Positions 26,034 through 34,347 of a stretch of 64,000 bases of DNA are shown piece by piece. Source of the stretch: Afipia sp. (GTDB lineage: Bacteria > Pseudomonadota > Alphaproteobacteria > Rhizobiales > Xanthobacteraceae). The notes under the pieces were generated by a model that was given only the letters and a program-made list of their open reading frames with translations, did not search any database and had not been told where the DNA came from. The position numbers were made by a program, and so were the translations under genes. Every line of letters begins with the position of its first letter. Position 1 is the stretch's first letter. The stretch is taken from contig JAFKEQ010000003.1 in the NCBI GenBank assembly GCA_017308575.1, forward strand, positions 62,001 to 126,000, read 5' to 3'.

Positions 26034-27326
26034 ATGACTGATGCAGTTCATTCGGCGGCTCCGTCAGCCGCACGCGTTAGCGATACCTATCGCTGGGTTC
26101 AGTTGGCCATCGGCGTTGCGGCGATGGTGATGATCGCCAACTATCAATACGGCTGGACGTTCTTCGTCCCCGACATTCAGAAAAAGTTCGGATGGGATCG
26201 CGCGTCGATCCAGTGGGCCTTCACGCTCTTCGTTCTGTTCGAGACGTGGCTGGTGCCTGTCGAAGGCTGGTTCGTCGACAAGTATGGTCCGCGAATCGTC
26301 GTGCTGTTTGGTGGAATCCTTTGTGCGGTCGGCTGGGTCATCAATGCGCAGGCCACGACCCTTAACGGCTTCTATCTCGGGATGATCATTGCGGGCATCG
26401 GCGCCGGCGCTGTTTACGGCACCTGTGTCGGCAATGCGCTGAAATGGTTTCCGGACAAGCGTGGTCTTGCAGCGGGCATCACCGCCGCAGGCTTCGGTGC
26501 GGGCTCGGCGCTCACGGTCGCGCCGATCCAGGCGATGATCAAGAACGACGGCTTCCAGAACACCTTCCTTTATTTCGGTCTGGGGCAGGGCATCATCATC
26601 GTCATTCTCTCGTTCCTGCTGTTTGCGCCCAAGGCCGGGCAGGTGCCGCCGCCAGTGGTGAACGCCAGCCTGCAGCAGACCCGCCGCAACTACACGCCGA
26701 CCGAAGTCATCCGCCATCCTATTTTCTGGCTGATGTACTTCATGTTCGTGATTGTCGGCGCTGGTGGTCTGATGATCACCGCGAACCTGAAGCCGATCGC
26801 GGCGGACTGGAAGATCGACAATACGCCCGTCACTCTGATGGCGATGACCATGACGGCGGTGACGTTCGCAGCGACCTTCGATCGCATCCTGAACGGTCTG
26901 ACCCGTCCGTTCTTCGGTTGGGTGTCCGACAAGATCGGCCGCGAGAACACGATGTTCATCGCGTTCGGTCTCGAAGGAGTCGGCATCTACCTGCTGTATC
27001 TGTGGGGCCAGAACCCGGTGTGGTTCGTGATCCTGTCCGGTGCAGTGTTCTTCGCCTGGGGTGAGATCTACTCGCTCTTCCCATCGACCTGCACCGATAC
27101 GTTCGGATCGAAGTTCGCCACCACAAATGCCGGTCTGCTCTATACGGCGAAAGGCACGGCCGCGTTGCTGGTGCCGGCTGCGAACTATCTGCAGCAGTCG
27201 CACGGCAACTGGGACGCGGTGTTCCTGGTCGCCGCAGGCGCGAACATTCTCGCGTCGCTTCTCGCTCTCGTGGTGCTGAAGCCATGGCGTAAATCGGTCG
27301 TCGAGAAATCGGCGGCGATGGCCTGA
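26034..27326 (+). CDS. oxlT: Oxalate:formate antiporter, major facilitator superfamily
   Basis: A 430-residue MFS carrier with 12 predicted helices. OxlT swaps external oxalate for formate made inside; with Oxc this also consumes a proton. Seen: N-terminal helix AIGVAAMVMIANYQYGWTFFVPD, the loop motif GWFVDKYGPRIVVLFGG, the central NGLTRPFFGWVSDKIGREN and a Lys (Lys373) in GLLYTAKGTAALLVPAANYL, which matches the substrate-binding Lys of Oxalobacter OxlT in position. GGGAGGAACT precedes the ATG, and operator site 5 lies upstream. The gene is flanked by terminators on both sides and so forms its own unit. Confidence 0.93.
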   Translation: MTDAVHSAAPSAARVSDTYRWVQLAIGVAAMVMIANYQYGWTFFVPDIQKKFGWDRASIQWAFTLFVLFETWLVPVEGWFVDKYGPRIVVLFGGILCAVGWVINAQATTLNGFYLGMIIAGIGAGAVYGTCVGNALKWFPDKRGLAAGITAAGFGAGSALTVAPIQAMIKNDGFQNTFLYFGLGQGIIIVILSFLLFAPKAGQVPPPVVNASLQQTRRNYTPTEVIRHPIFWLMYFMFVIVGAGGLMITANLKPIAADWKIDNTPVTLMAMTMTAVTFAATFDRILNGLTRPFFGWVSDKIGRENTMFIAFGLEGVGIYLLYLWGQNPVWFVILSGAVFFAWGEIYSLFPSTCTDTFGSKFATTNAGLLYTAKGTAALLVPAANYLQQSHGNWDAVFLVAAGANILASLLALVVLKPWRKSVVEKSAAMA

Positions 27327-27347
27327 CGCCTCATCGTCCAACGCTTT

Positions 27348-27387
27348 AAAGGCGCGCTCATCGTCAGGTGAGCGCGCCTTTTCTTTT
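27348..27387 (+). terminator. Rho-independent terminator after oxlT
   Basis: AAAGGCGCGCTCA, 8-base loop, TGAGCGCGCCTTTT followed by CTTTTT, 21 bases after the oxlT stop. Confidence 0.92.
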
Positions 27388-27439
27388 TCTGCCGGTGGTC
27401 ACGAAACCATTTGACTTGCATCCGGAGCCCGGGCAATCT

Positions 27440-27458
27440 CTGGTATACATAATACAAC
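27440..27458 (+). promoter_or_regulatory. Oxalate-locus operator, site 6, before sucC
   Basis: CTGGTATA-CAT-AATACAAC, 68 bases before the sucC start. The left half is perfect, the right half degenerate. TTGACT occurs at 27411, too far upstream to be paired with it with certainty. Confidence 0.68.
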
Positions 27459-27526
27459 AAGGTCATCAAGCCAAAAAGGCCCGGGAAAACAGGGCATTCC
27501 GGCCCAGGCTCGAGAGGGAGAGCGCC

Positions 27527-28729
27527 ATGAACATTCACGAGTATCAGGGCAAGGCTGTCCTGAAAAATTTCGGTGTGACGGTGTCGGCGGGAGCGCCGGC
27601 CTTCACAGTCGACGAAGCGATTGCCGCAGCGAAGTCGTTGCCCGGTCCGATCTATGTGGTGAAGTCGCAGATTCACGCCGGTGGTCGCGGCAAGGGCAAG
27701 TTCAAGGAATTGCCTGCGGATGCGAAGGGCGGCGTGCGGCTCGCGAAGTCGGTGGATGAAGTTGCAAGCTTCGCGAAGGACATGCTCGGCAAGACTCTGG
27801 TGACGGTGCAGACCGGCCCGGCAGGCAAGCAGGTCAATCGTCTCTACATCGAAGACGGCTCCGACATCGCAAAGGAATTCTATCTCTCGATGCTGGTCGA
27901 TCGCGAGACATCGCGCATCGCCTATGTGGTTTCGACCGAAGGAGGCATGGACATCGAGAAGGTGGCGCATGATACGCCGGAGAAGATCGTGACTTTCTCG
28001 GTCGATCCCGCCACCGGCGTGATGTCGCATCACGGCCGCCATGTCGCGCAGGCGCTCGGCCTCGAAGGCGATCTTGCCAAGCAGGCCGAGAAGCTGACCG
28101 CGCAGCTCTACAACGCCTTCGTCACCACCGACATGGCGATGCTGGAAATCAATCCGCTGGTGGTCACGAAGCAGGGTGAGCTGCGCTGCCTCGACGCCAA
28201 GATCAATTTCGATTCCAACGCGCTCTACCGCCATCCCGACATCGTCAAGCTGCGCGATCTCACCGAAGAGGACGAGAAGGAAATCGAGGCGTCGAAATAC
28301 GATCTCAACTACATCGCGCTCGAAGGCACCATCGGCTGCATGGTCAACGGCGCGGGTCTTGCGATGGCGACTATGGACATCATCAAGCTCTATGGCGCGA
28401 CCCCGGCGAACTTCCTCGACGTCGGTGGCGGCGCGACCAAGGAGAAGGTCGCCGCGGCGTTCAAGATCATCACGTCCGATCCGAACGTGAAGGGAATCCT
28501 GGTCAACATCTTCGGCGGCATCATGCGCTGCGATGTGGTTGCAGAGGGCGTTGTCGCCGCGGTGCGCGAGGTCGGCCTCGCGGTGCCGCTGGTGGTGCGC
28601 CTCGCAGGCACCAATGTCGAACTGGGCAAGAAGGTCATCGCCGAGTCCGGACTCAATGTCGTCGCCGCGGACGATCTCGACGACGCCGCGCAGAAAATCG
28701 TTCGCGCCACACGGAAGGAAGCCGCGTAA
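27527..28729 (+). CDS. sucC: Succinate-CoA ligase (ADP-forming) beta subunit
   Basis: A 400-residue ATP-grasp subunit that, with SucD, interconverts succinyl-CoA plus ADP and succinate plus CoA plus ATP. Seen: [33 protein letters not shown], the nucleotide-site segment [16 protein letters not shown] and the C-terminal [16 protein letters not shown]. Nothing marks it as a malate-CoA or other specialised ligase. It is not in the usual setting beside mdh and sucAB; it has operator site 6 upstream. I infer that it is an extra copy that supplies succinyl-CoA (or a CoA thioester of another acid) for oxalate use. GAGAGGGAGAGCGCC is the ribosome site. Confidence 0.92.
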   Translation: MNIHEYQGKAVLKNFGVTVSAGAPAFTVDEAIAAAKSLPGPIYVVKSQIHAGGRGKGKFKELPADAKGGVRLAKSVDEVASFAKDMLGKTLVTVQTGPAGKQVNRLYIEDGSDIAKEFYLSMLVDRETSRIAYVVSTEGGMDIEKVAHDTPEKIVTFSVDPATGVMSHHGRHVAQALGLEGDLAKQAEKLTAQLYNAFVTTDMAMLEINPLVVTKQGELRCLDAKINFDSNALYRHPDIVKLRDLTEEDEKEIEASKYDLNYIALEGTIGCMVNGAGLAMATMDIIKLYGATPANFLDVGGGATKEKVAAAFKIITSDPNVKGILVNIFGGIMRCDVVAEGVVAAVREVGLAVPLVVRLAGTNVELGKKVIAESGLNVVAADDLDDAAQKIVRATRKEAA

Positions 28730-29613
28730 TGGCCATTCTCATCGACAGCAACACCAAGGTCATTTGCCAAGGTTTTACCGGGAAAAACGGCACTTTTCAC
28801 TCCGAGCAGGCGGCGCTCTACGGCACGCGGATGGTCGGAGGCACGTCGCCCGGCAAGGGCGGATCGACCCATCTCGGCCTGCCGGTGTTCGACACGGTCG
28901 CCGAGGCGCGGGAAAAAACCGGCGCCGATGCAACCGTGATCTATGTGCCGCCGCCGGGCGCGGCGGATGCGATCTGCGAGGCGATCGATGCGGACGTGCC
29001 GCTGATCGTCTGCATCACCGAAGGCATTCCGGTGGCGGACATGGTGCGCGTCAAGCGCGCGCTCGAAGGATCGAACTCGCGGCTGATCGGGCCGAACTGT
29101 CCCGGCGTGATGACGGCGGGCGAATGCAAGATCGGCATCATGCCCGGCAACATCTTCAAGAAGGGCAATGTCGGCATCGTCTCGCGTTCCGGCACACTGA
29201 CTTATGAAGCCGTGTATCAGACCTCGGCCGAAGGTCTCGGCCAGACCACCGCGGTCGGCATCGGTGGCGATCCGGTGAAAGGCACGGATTTCATTTCGAT
29301 GCTCGAACTGTTTCTCGCCGATCCCGACACCAAGTCGATCGTGATGATCGGCGAGATCGGCGGATCGTCCGAGGAAGACGCGGCGCAGTTTATCAAGGAT
29401 GAAGCGAAGCGCGGCCGCAAGAAGCCGATGGTCGGATTCATCGCGGGCCGCACCGCGCCTCCGGGGCGTCGCATGGGTCATGCCGGTGCGATCATCTCCG
29501 GCGGCAAGGGGGATGCGGAATCGAAGATCGCGGCGATGGAGGCGGCGGGCATCCGCGTCTCGCCGTCGCCCGCGCGACTCGGCAAGACGCTGGTGGATGT
29601 GCTGCGGGGATAG
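28729..29613 (+). CDS. sucD: Succinate-CoA ligase alpha subunit
   Basis: A 294-residue CoA-binding subunit that carries the phosphorylated His. Seen: [28 protein letters not shown], the Rossmann core, the CoA segment [13 protein letters not shown] and the catalytic His251 in [18 protein letters not shown]. Its ATG overlaps the sucC stop by one base (TAATG), so the two are translated together. No terminator is evident directly after it; a family D repeat begins 15 bases downstream and could fold into the mRNA end. Confidence 0.93.
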   Translation: MAILIDSNTKVICQGFTGKNGTFHSEQAALYGTRMVGGTSPGKGGSTHLGLPVFDTVAEAREKTGADATVIYVPPPGAADAICEAIDADVPLIVCITEGIPVADMVRVKRALEGSNSRLIGPNCPGVMTAGECKIGIMPGNIFKKGNVGIVSRSGTLTYEAVYQTSAEGLGQTTAVGIGGDPVKGTDFISMLELFLADPDTKSIVMIGEIGGSSEEDAAQFIKDEAKRGRKKPMVGFIAGRTAPPGRRMGHAGAIISGGKGDAESKIAAMEAAGIRVSPSPARLGKTLVDVLRG

Positions 29614-29628
29614 TGCGAACGCTGTGCG

Positions 29629-29733
29629 CCTCATCCTGAGGAGCAACGCGTAGCGTTGCGTCTCGAAGGATGAGGTGCGTTTCTCTCATGGTTCGAGACG
29701 CGAGGCTTCGCCTCGCTCCTCACCATGAGGATC
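29629..29733. repeat. Interspersed palindromic repeat, family D, copy 1
   Basis: Pattern CCTCATCCTGAGGAGC ... CGTCTCGAAGGATGAGG ... GGTTCGAGACGC ... CTCACCATGAG. Two hairpin units (CCTCATCCT/AGGATGAGG and CGAGGCTTCGCCTCG). The second copy is at 42400-42494. Confidence 0.85.
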
Positions 29734-29768
29734 AGAACTCGCTTTTATTTTTGCTTTTGCTTCCACAA

Positions 29769-29886
29769 CGTCGTCCCGGCGCAGGCCGGGACCCAGACTC
29801 CCTGACGGTCAATGTTGTGCGCGACGATGCGCTCATTTTCTTGCCGAGAATGCGGTGGCGATGAGTCCCGGCCTGCGCCGGGACGA
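29769..29886. repeat. Interspersed palindromic repeat, family A, copy 1
   Basis: Begins CGTCGTCCCGGCGCAGGCCGGGACCCA and ends with the inverted form TCCCGGCCTGCGCCGGGACG, with a variable middle. The arms each form a hairpin and also pair with each other. Other copies: 39086, 44988, 53814 and 63727. Confidence 0.88.
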
Positions 29887-30075
29887 AAACGAATAATCCT
29901 GCGTGGTCCCAAGACCTTGCGGATGAGTTGGCGTCTGTATCGCTGCATAAGGCCAAACCGTGACGAACCTTGCTGCAAAAGGCGGGACGGCGGCGGGATC
30001 ATGACGACCAGTTTGTCCGAAAAATCAGGTCCGGCATGTGGTGGCACGCCACCGCAAAATAGGAATATGATCTGA

Positions 30076-30101
30076 TTGACTCTTGGTATAATGTATACCA
30101 A
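30076..30101 (+). promoter_or_regulatory. Promoter region with operator site 7, before the CBS gene
   Basis: TTGGTATA-ATG-TATACCAA at 30083-30101, the only perfect palindrome of the set and so the best model of the operator. TTGACT (30076-30081) lies one base before it; the operator also contains a TATAAT. It is 118 bases before the gene start. Confidence 0.82.
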
Positions 30102-30117
30102 TCTTGCGGTGTCGAGC

Positions 30118-30197
30118 AGGGACACTCGTCCCTCTGACGCAACACTCCCGGGAGCGAAAACATTCCGGGCGCAAGCACCCCGGGGACGCATGTCCCC
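30118..30197 (+). promoter_or_regulatory. Two similar hairpins in the leader of the CBS gene
   Basis: AGGGAC-ACTC-GTCCCT (30118-30133) and GGGGAC-GCAT-GTCCCC (30182-30197). Both share the arm GGGAC/GTCCC with a 4-base loop and lie between the operator and the start codon. Neither has a T tract, so they are not ordinary terminators. A role in mRNA folding is possible. Confidence 0.4.
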
Positions 30198-30218
30198 TGA
30201 CCGGAGACGGAGGCTGTG

Positions 30219-30665
30219 ATGAGAGTCGGAGATATCCTGAACAGGAAGAACACCCGTATCGCCACCGTCCGCATGAACGAGACGGTCGCCACCGCAGCGC
30301 GTCTGCTGCAGAACGAGAATGTCGGCGCGCTGGTGGTGAAGGATGTCTGCCGCACCGAAGGCAATGTCGCCGTCGGCATGTTCTCGGAGCGCGATGTCGC
30401 GCGCGCCGTCGCCGAACATGGTCCGACTGCGCTTGCGATGAAAGTCTCCGCGCTGATCTCGGTTCAGAAGCTGGTGTCGTGCCGCTCCTCCGACACGCTC
30501 GATCATGTGCGCGACCTGATGGACAGCCATCACATCCGCCATCTTCCGGTGATCGACGATCACGGTCTGATCGGCGTGATCAGCATGCGTGACCTCAACG
30601 CCGTGGCTGATCTCGGCGCCCTCGCAATTCCGGAATCGAGAACGGCTGTGCCGGCGTTTGCCTGA
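30219..30665 (+). CDS. CBS-pair domain protein
   Basis: A 148-residue protein made of two CBS motifs (about residues 8-58 and 75-128) and little else: MRVGDILNRKNTRIATVRMNETVATAARLLQNENVGALVV ... GMFSERDVARAV and VSCRSSDTLDHVRDLMDSHHIRHLPVIDDHGLIGVISMRDL. CBS pairs bind adenosine nucleotides (AMP, ATP, NADH, CoA-like ligands) and pass on energy state. The target is unknown. It has the most perfect operator of the locus upstream, so it is likely to be made together with the oxalate genes. GGAGG lies five bases before the ATG; a GTG at 30216 is in frame. Confidence 0.88.
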   Translation: MRVGDILNRKNTRIATVRMNETVATAARLLQNENVGALVVKDVCRTEGNVAVGMFSERDVARAVAEHGPTALAMKVSALISVQKLVSCRSSDTLDHVRDLMDSHHIRHLPVIDDHGLIGVISMRDLNAVADLGALAIPESRTAVPAFA

Positions 30666-30678
30666 GCGGTTCTCCCTG

Positions 30679-30732
30679 CAGGGCGCAATCGCCAGACGAT
30701 CCCCCGTTCGGTGATTGCGCCCTGTTTTTTTA
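30679..30732 (+). terminator. Rho-independent terminator after the CBS gene
   Basis: Arms CAGGGCGCAATC (30679-30690) and GATTGCGCCCTG (30713-30724) are a perfect 12-base pair, then TTTTTTT. It marks the right end of the visible regulon. Confidence 0.93.
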
Positions 30733-30831
30733 AGTCACTCACTGCGATCCGACTGACGTCCATTGCGAACCACCACACGGCGGGCGCGCGAGCGCACGCG
30801 ATGATTTGTTGCGACCATTTCAGGGTGTGTC

Positions 30832-31806
30832 ATGAAAATCTGTATTTACGGCGCGGGCGCGATCGGCGGTTATCTCGGCGTGCAGCTCATGCTGGCGGGC
30901 GCCGATGTCAGTCTCGTGGCGCGGGGCGCTCATCTCGCGGCGATGAAGGCCAACGGCCTCAAGCTCCTGATCGGTGACGAGGAGCGCGTGGTGCATCCGC
31001 GCTGCACAGACAATCCCACTGAGCTCGGCGTGCAGGATGTCGTGATCATCTGCCTGAAGGCGCATTCGATCACCGGCGTGCTGGATGCGATGCAGCCGCT
31101 GCTCGGGCCGAACACCCGCGTGGTCACGGCGGTGAACGGCATTCCGTACTGGTACTTCTACAAGCACGGCAATGCCTGCGAGGGCGCGACGCTGGAAAGC
31201 ATCGATCCCGGCGGGCGGCAGTGGAAGGAGCTGGGGCCGGAGCGGGCGATCGGCTGCGTGGTCTATCCGGCAACCGAGATCGAAGCGCCGGGCGTGATCC
31301 GCCATGTCTACGGCGACAAGTTTCCGCTCGGCGAACCGTCGGGCGAGAAGAGCGCCGAGATCGAAGACCTGTCCGCGCTGTTCGAGAAAGCCGGGCTGAA
31401 GGCGCCGGTGCTGGACAGCATTCGCGATGAAATCTGGCTCAAGCTCTGGGGCAACGTCTCGTTCAATCCGATCAGCGCGCTGACCCATGCGACGCTGGAC
31501 GTTCTGTGCGGCGATCCCGGCACGCGCGCCGTCACCCGCGCCATGATGGTGGAGGCGCAGCAGATCGCTGAATCCTTCGGCGTGAAATTCCGCGTCGATG
31601 TGGACCGGCGCATTGAAGGCGGCCGCAAGGTCGGCGCACACAAGACCTCGATGCTGCAGGACCTCGAGCGCGGCCGGCCGATGGAAATCGATCCGCTGGT
31701 CACCGTGGTGCAGGAGATGGGCAAGCTCACCAACGTGCCGACGCCGACCATCGACACCGTGCTGGCGCTGACGCGGCAGCGCGCGAAGGTGGCGGGGCTG
31801 TATTGA
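30832..31806 (+). CDS. panE: Ketopantoate reductase family protein (PanE/ApbA); possible oxalyl-CoA reductase
   Basis: A 324-residue NADPH-dependent reductase. Seen: N-terminal MKICIYGAGAIGGYLGVQL and the family catalytic motif with Lys and Asn in WLKLWGNVSFNPISAL. By sequence it would be called 2-dehydropantoate 2-reductase, which makes pantoate for CoA. However, in Methylobacterium extorquens a protein of this family (PanE2) is known as the oxalyl-CoA reductase that feeds oxalate carbon into glyoxylate. The location right behind the oxalate locus and the need for such a step before Gcl make that role a real possibility. No operator of the regulon is visible before it, which counts against shared control. 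Confidence 0.8.
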   Translation: MKICIYGAGAIGGYLGVQLMLAGADVSLVARGAHLAAMKANGLKLLIGDEERVVHPRCTDNPTELGVQDVVIICLKAHSITGVLDAMQPLLGPNTRVVTAVNGIPYWYFYKHGNACEGATLESIDPGGRQWKELGPERAIGCVVYPATEIEAPGVIRHVYGDKFPLGEPSGEKSAEIEDLSALFEKAGLKAPVLDSIRDEIWLKLWGNVSFNPISALTHATLDVLCGDPGTRAVTRAMMVEAQQIAESFGVKFRVDVDRRIEGGRKVGAHKTSMLQDLERGRPMEIDPLVTVVQEMGKLTNVPTPTIDTVLALTRQRAKVAGLY

Positions 31807-31829
31807 GATGCTGTCTGGCACATTCCGGT

Positions 31830-31951
31830 GCCCCGGACGCGGTGCGGCATTCTTTATGCCGCTCCGCAGAGCCGGGGCCGTCGCGGATCGTATGCGTGAC
31901 GGTCCCGGTTCTGCGAAGCAACGCTGGCGCGTTGCATCGCGCCCGGGACAC
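31830..31951. repeat. Interspersed palindromic repeat, family C, copy 1
   Basis: Pattern CCCCGGACGCGGTGCGGCAT ... TGCCGCTCCGCAGAGCCGGGGCCGT ... GTCCCGGTTCTGCGAAGC ... GCATCGCGCCCGGGACA. Outer arms (CCCGGACGCG / CGCGCCCGGG) and inner arms pair. Other copies: 42166, 43462 and 46395. Confidence 0.85.
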
Positions 31952-32079
31952 AGCAGAAGGACGAACGACAAGACCGTTGAGTTGCTTCGTCGCCATAGTG
32001 GGTCGAAGACGCGCGTACACGCGCCAATGGCTCTTCGCAATGACGACTGTCTGCTGGTTTTTCATCGGAGTTCTTCACA

Positions 32080-32853
32080 GTGACCCACTGGATTCGCTTT
32101 CGCCATCAGGACGAGATTCATTTCGGCACGCTGACGGATGGCGTGATCGCGGCTCACAACGGCGACATGTTCGGCGTCTCACAGCCGAACGGGCGGCGGC
32201 TGAAGCTGGCGGAGGTCGAACTGCTCGCGCCGTGCGAGCCGACCAAGATCATCGCGCTGTGGAATAATTTTCACGCGCTGGCGGCGAAGCTGGAAAAGCC
32301 CGAACCGCCGGAGCCGCTCTATCTTCTCAAGGCGCCGACCACGGCGGCCGCGCCCGGCGCGGTGGTGCGCAAGCCAAAATCCTATGACGGCAAGGTGGTC
32401 TATGAGGGCGAACTCGCCATCGTGATCGGCAGGCGTTGCAGCAATGTCTCTGTTGCGGACGCCGACGATTATATTCATGGCTACACCTGCGTGAACGACA
32501 TCACCGCCGCCGATGTGCTGAACCGTGATCCGACCTTCCCGCAATGGGCGCGGGCCAAGGGCTTCGACGATTTCTGTCCGTTCGGTCCCGCCATCGTGAC
32601 GGATATCGATCCGGCTTCGCTGACGGTGCGCACCATTCTCAACGGTGCGGAGCGGCAGAACTACAGGATTTCGGACATGATCTTTTCGGCGCAGGAGCTG
32701 GTCAGCAAGATCTCGCAGGAGATGACGCTGCTGCCGGGCGACATCATCGCCTGCGGCACATCGCTCGGCGTCGGTGTGATGAAGGAGCCGGTGAACACGG
32801 TGACCGTCGCCATCGACGGCATCGGCGAACTGACGAACGAGTTTTTGAATTAG
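32080..32853 (+). CDS. Fumarylacetoacetate hydrolase (FAH) family protein
   Basis: A 257-residue protein of the FAH superfamily, which cleaves or decarboxylates beta-diketo acids and 2-oxo acids using a divalent metal. Seen: KPKSYDGKVVYEGELAIVIGRRC with the acidic metal ligands (Glu109, Glu111), GYTCVNDITAADV, WARAKGFDDFCPFGPAIV and the C-terminal LLPGDIIACGTSLGVGVM. The exact reaction cannot be told; homoprotocatechuate-type isomerase/decarboxylases and acylpyruvases share these motifs. It starts with GTG at 32080, with CGGAG before it. It lies downstream of the panE-like gene, separated by a family C repeat. Confidence 0.85.
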   Translation: MTHWIRFRHQDEIHFGTLTDGVIAAHNGDMFGVSQPNGRRLKLAEVELLAPCEPTKIIALWNNFHALAAKLEKPEPPEPLYLLKAPTTAAAPGAVVRKPKSYDGKVVYEGELAIVIGRRCSNVSVADADDYIHGYTCVNDITAADVLNRDPTFPQWARAKGFDDFCPFGPAIVTDIDPASLTVRTILNGAERQNYRISDMIFSAQELVSKISQEMTLLPGDIIACGTSLGVGVMKEPVNTVTVAIDGIGELTNEFLN

Positions 32854-32914
32854 GCGTAGTACAAAATATCCGGCCGTCCTCCCGCAGGCGCGGACGACGA
32901 CTTGCAATCTCGCC

Positions 32915-32996
32915 GTCATTGCGAGGAGCGATAGCGACGAAGCAATCCATTCTTGACCTGCCCAAGAATGGATTGCTTCGCTTCGCTCGCAATGAC
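32915..32996. repeat. Interspersed palindromic repeat, family B (short form), copy 1
   Basis: GTCATTGCGAGGAGCG ... GACGAAGCAATCCATTC ... GAATGGATTGCTTCGCTTCGCTCGCAATGAC. The whole element is one long inverted repeat. Other copies: 34196, 41068, 49122 and 62401. Confidence 0.9.
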
Positions 32997-33007
32997 GAAG
33001 ATGGACG

Positions 33008-33655
33008 CTACCTTGAATCCTCGCTCGCGTTCTTCGCGGCTTTCGTGCCCGTCAGTTCCGCGAAGGCCGGGCCGAGGCCCGTCATCCGCACCAGCAGCGT
33101 AAGGTCGTTCTTCTGCGTGCCGGTGAGCTGGGTGTAGAGCGCGCGGGTCGCGATCTTCAGCCGTTGGATCGCGTCGCTGTTGGTGTCAAACGAGTCGTCG
33201 CGCCGCTTCAGCCGTTTCTGATAGTCCTCGACCTGCAGCGTCACTTCGCGCAGCGCCGTTTCCACCGGCTGCCAGTATTTCTGCTGCGCGGGCGTCAGGT
33301 TTAGGCGCTTGCGGATTCCTGCGATCTGGGTGTCGTTGAGGAACAGTCGCGACGGCTTTTCGGGGCGCGCGACCGCCGAGCGCGGCAGCGTCACCGGCGC
33401 GGCCAGCCAGGCGCGCGCGGTTTCCAGTATGTCGTTCGGCGGCGCATCCGGAACGTCCGCCGGACGCGGGGAGGCGACGATGCGGTCCTGCTTGATCATG
33501 GTGTTGGAGACGGGATAGCGCGTCTCCACCGGCGCCTCGTCCGGCGTCAGCGATGCGGAGGCGCGCTGCAGGAACAGTTCCTCGCCGAACAGCCAGCCGC
33601 CGACGCCCGCCGCGATGCCCGCGGCGCCGATCAGCACAATATATATGGTCCGCAT
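33008..33655 (-). CDS. Membrane-anchored protein with LTxxQ-like helical region, function unknown
   Basis: About 215 residues. One N-terminal hydrophobic helix (TIYIVLIGAAGIAAGVGGWLFG) should anchor it in the inner membrane or act as an uncleaved signal. The periplasmic part ends in a helical region with RLNLTPAQQKYWQPVETALREV, which recalls the LTxxQ motif of the Spy/CpxP family and related rhizobial proteins; I cannot assign a function. The start is uncertain: ATGs at 33655, 33703 and 33763 are all in frame and none has a clear ribosome site. I chose 33655 since it begins right before the membrane helix. Confidence 0.7.
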   Translation of the reverse strand: MRTIYIVLIGAAGIAAGVGGWLFGEELFLQRASASLTPDEAPVETRYPVSNTMIKQDRIVASPRPADVPDAPPNDILETARAWLAAPVTLPRSAVARPEKPSRLFLNDTQIAGIRKRLNLTPAQQKYWQPVETALREVTLQVEDYQKRLKRRDDSFDTNSDAIQRLKIATRALYTQLTGTQKNDLTLLVRMTGLGPAFAELTGTKAAKNASEDSR

Positions 33656-33899
33656 CGCCAAACGCGCGTCTCGACCTTGAAGGAACGGCAAAGCCTCGAT
33701 CATCGGCAAAGCTTTGGCCTGAATGCAGAATAATTGTGGCTTTCCGACGCTCCGGGCAAGCACCGGTGTCGCGCGGTGTCCGCCAATTTCGCGTCAACGG
33801 CGGCCGGTGGGCGAGGTTGCCGCGATGCGAGACAGGGCGATCCGGATCGGCTAAAGGAGCCGCAAAACGATGGCCGGTGCCGGCCCAAAAAGGATGACC

Positions 33900-34178
33900 A
33901 TGAACGACAAGACCAAAACACCTGACGGCCAAAACCACAAGACGATGGCGGAGTATGAGGCCGAAGGCCGCGCGGTGCGCGCCAACATGGAAAAGCTGCG
34001 CGCGCTGCGCCTCGCCCGGGAAGCGGCGGAGGCGGCTGCGGCTCCGGCCCGCACGGCGAGCCGGACGGTGAAGAAGACCGGCGCGAAAAAGGCTGCGTCC
34101 GGCAGCAGCAAGAAGGCCGGACCGGCGAAGCTGTCCGACTGGCTGGCCGACCAGCAAAAGGGCGGGTTCCGGACGTAA
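33900..34178 (+). CDS. Small basic Ala/Lys-rich protein, function unknown
   Basis: A 92-residue protein: a charged N-terminal half with MAEYEAEGRAVRANMEKLRALRLAREAAEAAAA (likely one helix), a low-complexity Ala/Lys/Ser linker, and a short C-terminal motif KLSDWLADQQKGGFRT. Proteins of this kind are common as hypotheticals in the Bradyrhizobium group; I cannot name a role. The start at 33900 is chosen because AAGGATGACC precedes it. It is divergent from the LTxxQ-like gene. Confidence 0.65.
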   Translation: MNDKTKTPDGQNHKTMAEYEAEGRAVRANMEKLRALRLAREAAEAAAAPARTASRTVKKTGAKKAASGSSKKAGPAKLSDWLADQQKGGFRT

Positions 34179-34195
34179 ACCATCGGCTTTGTTCC

Positions 34196-34298
34196 GTCAT
34201 TGCGAGGAGCGAAGCGACGACGCAATCCATTCCTGATTTGCAGGGTGTTCAGGCCTTGCACGAAGACCGCTGGATTGCTTCGCTTCGCTCGCAATGAC
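34196..34298. repeat. Interspersed palindromic repeat, family B (short form), copy 2
   Basis: GTCATTGCGAGGAGCG at the left and GGATTGCTTCGCTTCGCTCGCAATGAC at the right with a 30-base middle. Its last bases contain an ATG (34294) that is in frame with the glutathione peroxidase gene, but this is repeat sequence and unlikely to be the start. Confidence 0.9.
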
Positions 34299-34347
34299 GG
34301 CGGATGGTTTTGACCCGGACTGGCCAGCACCTTTGTGGAGGAAAGAT

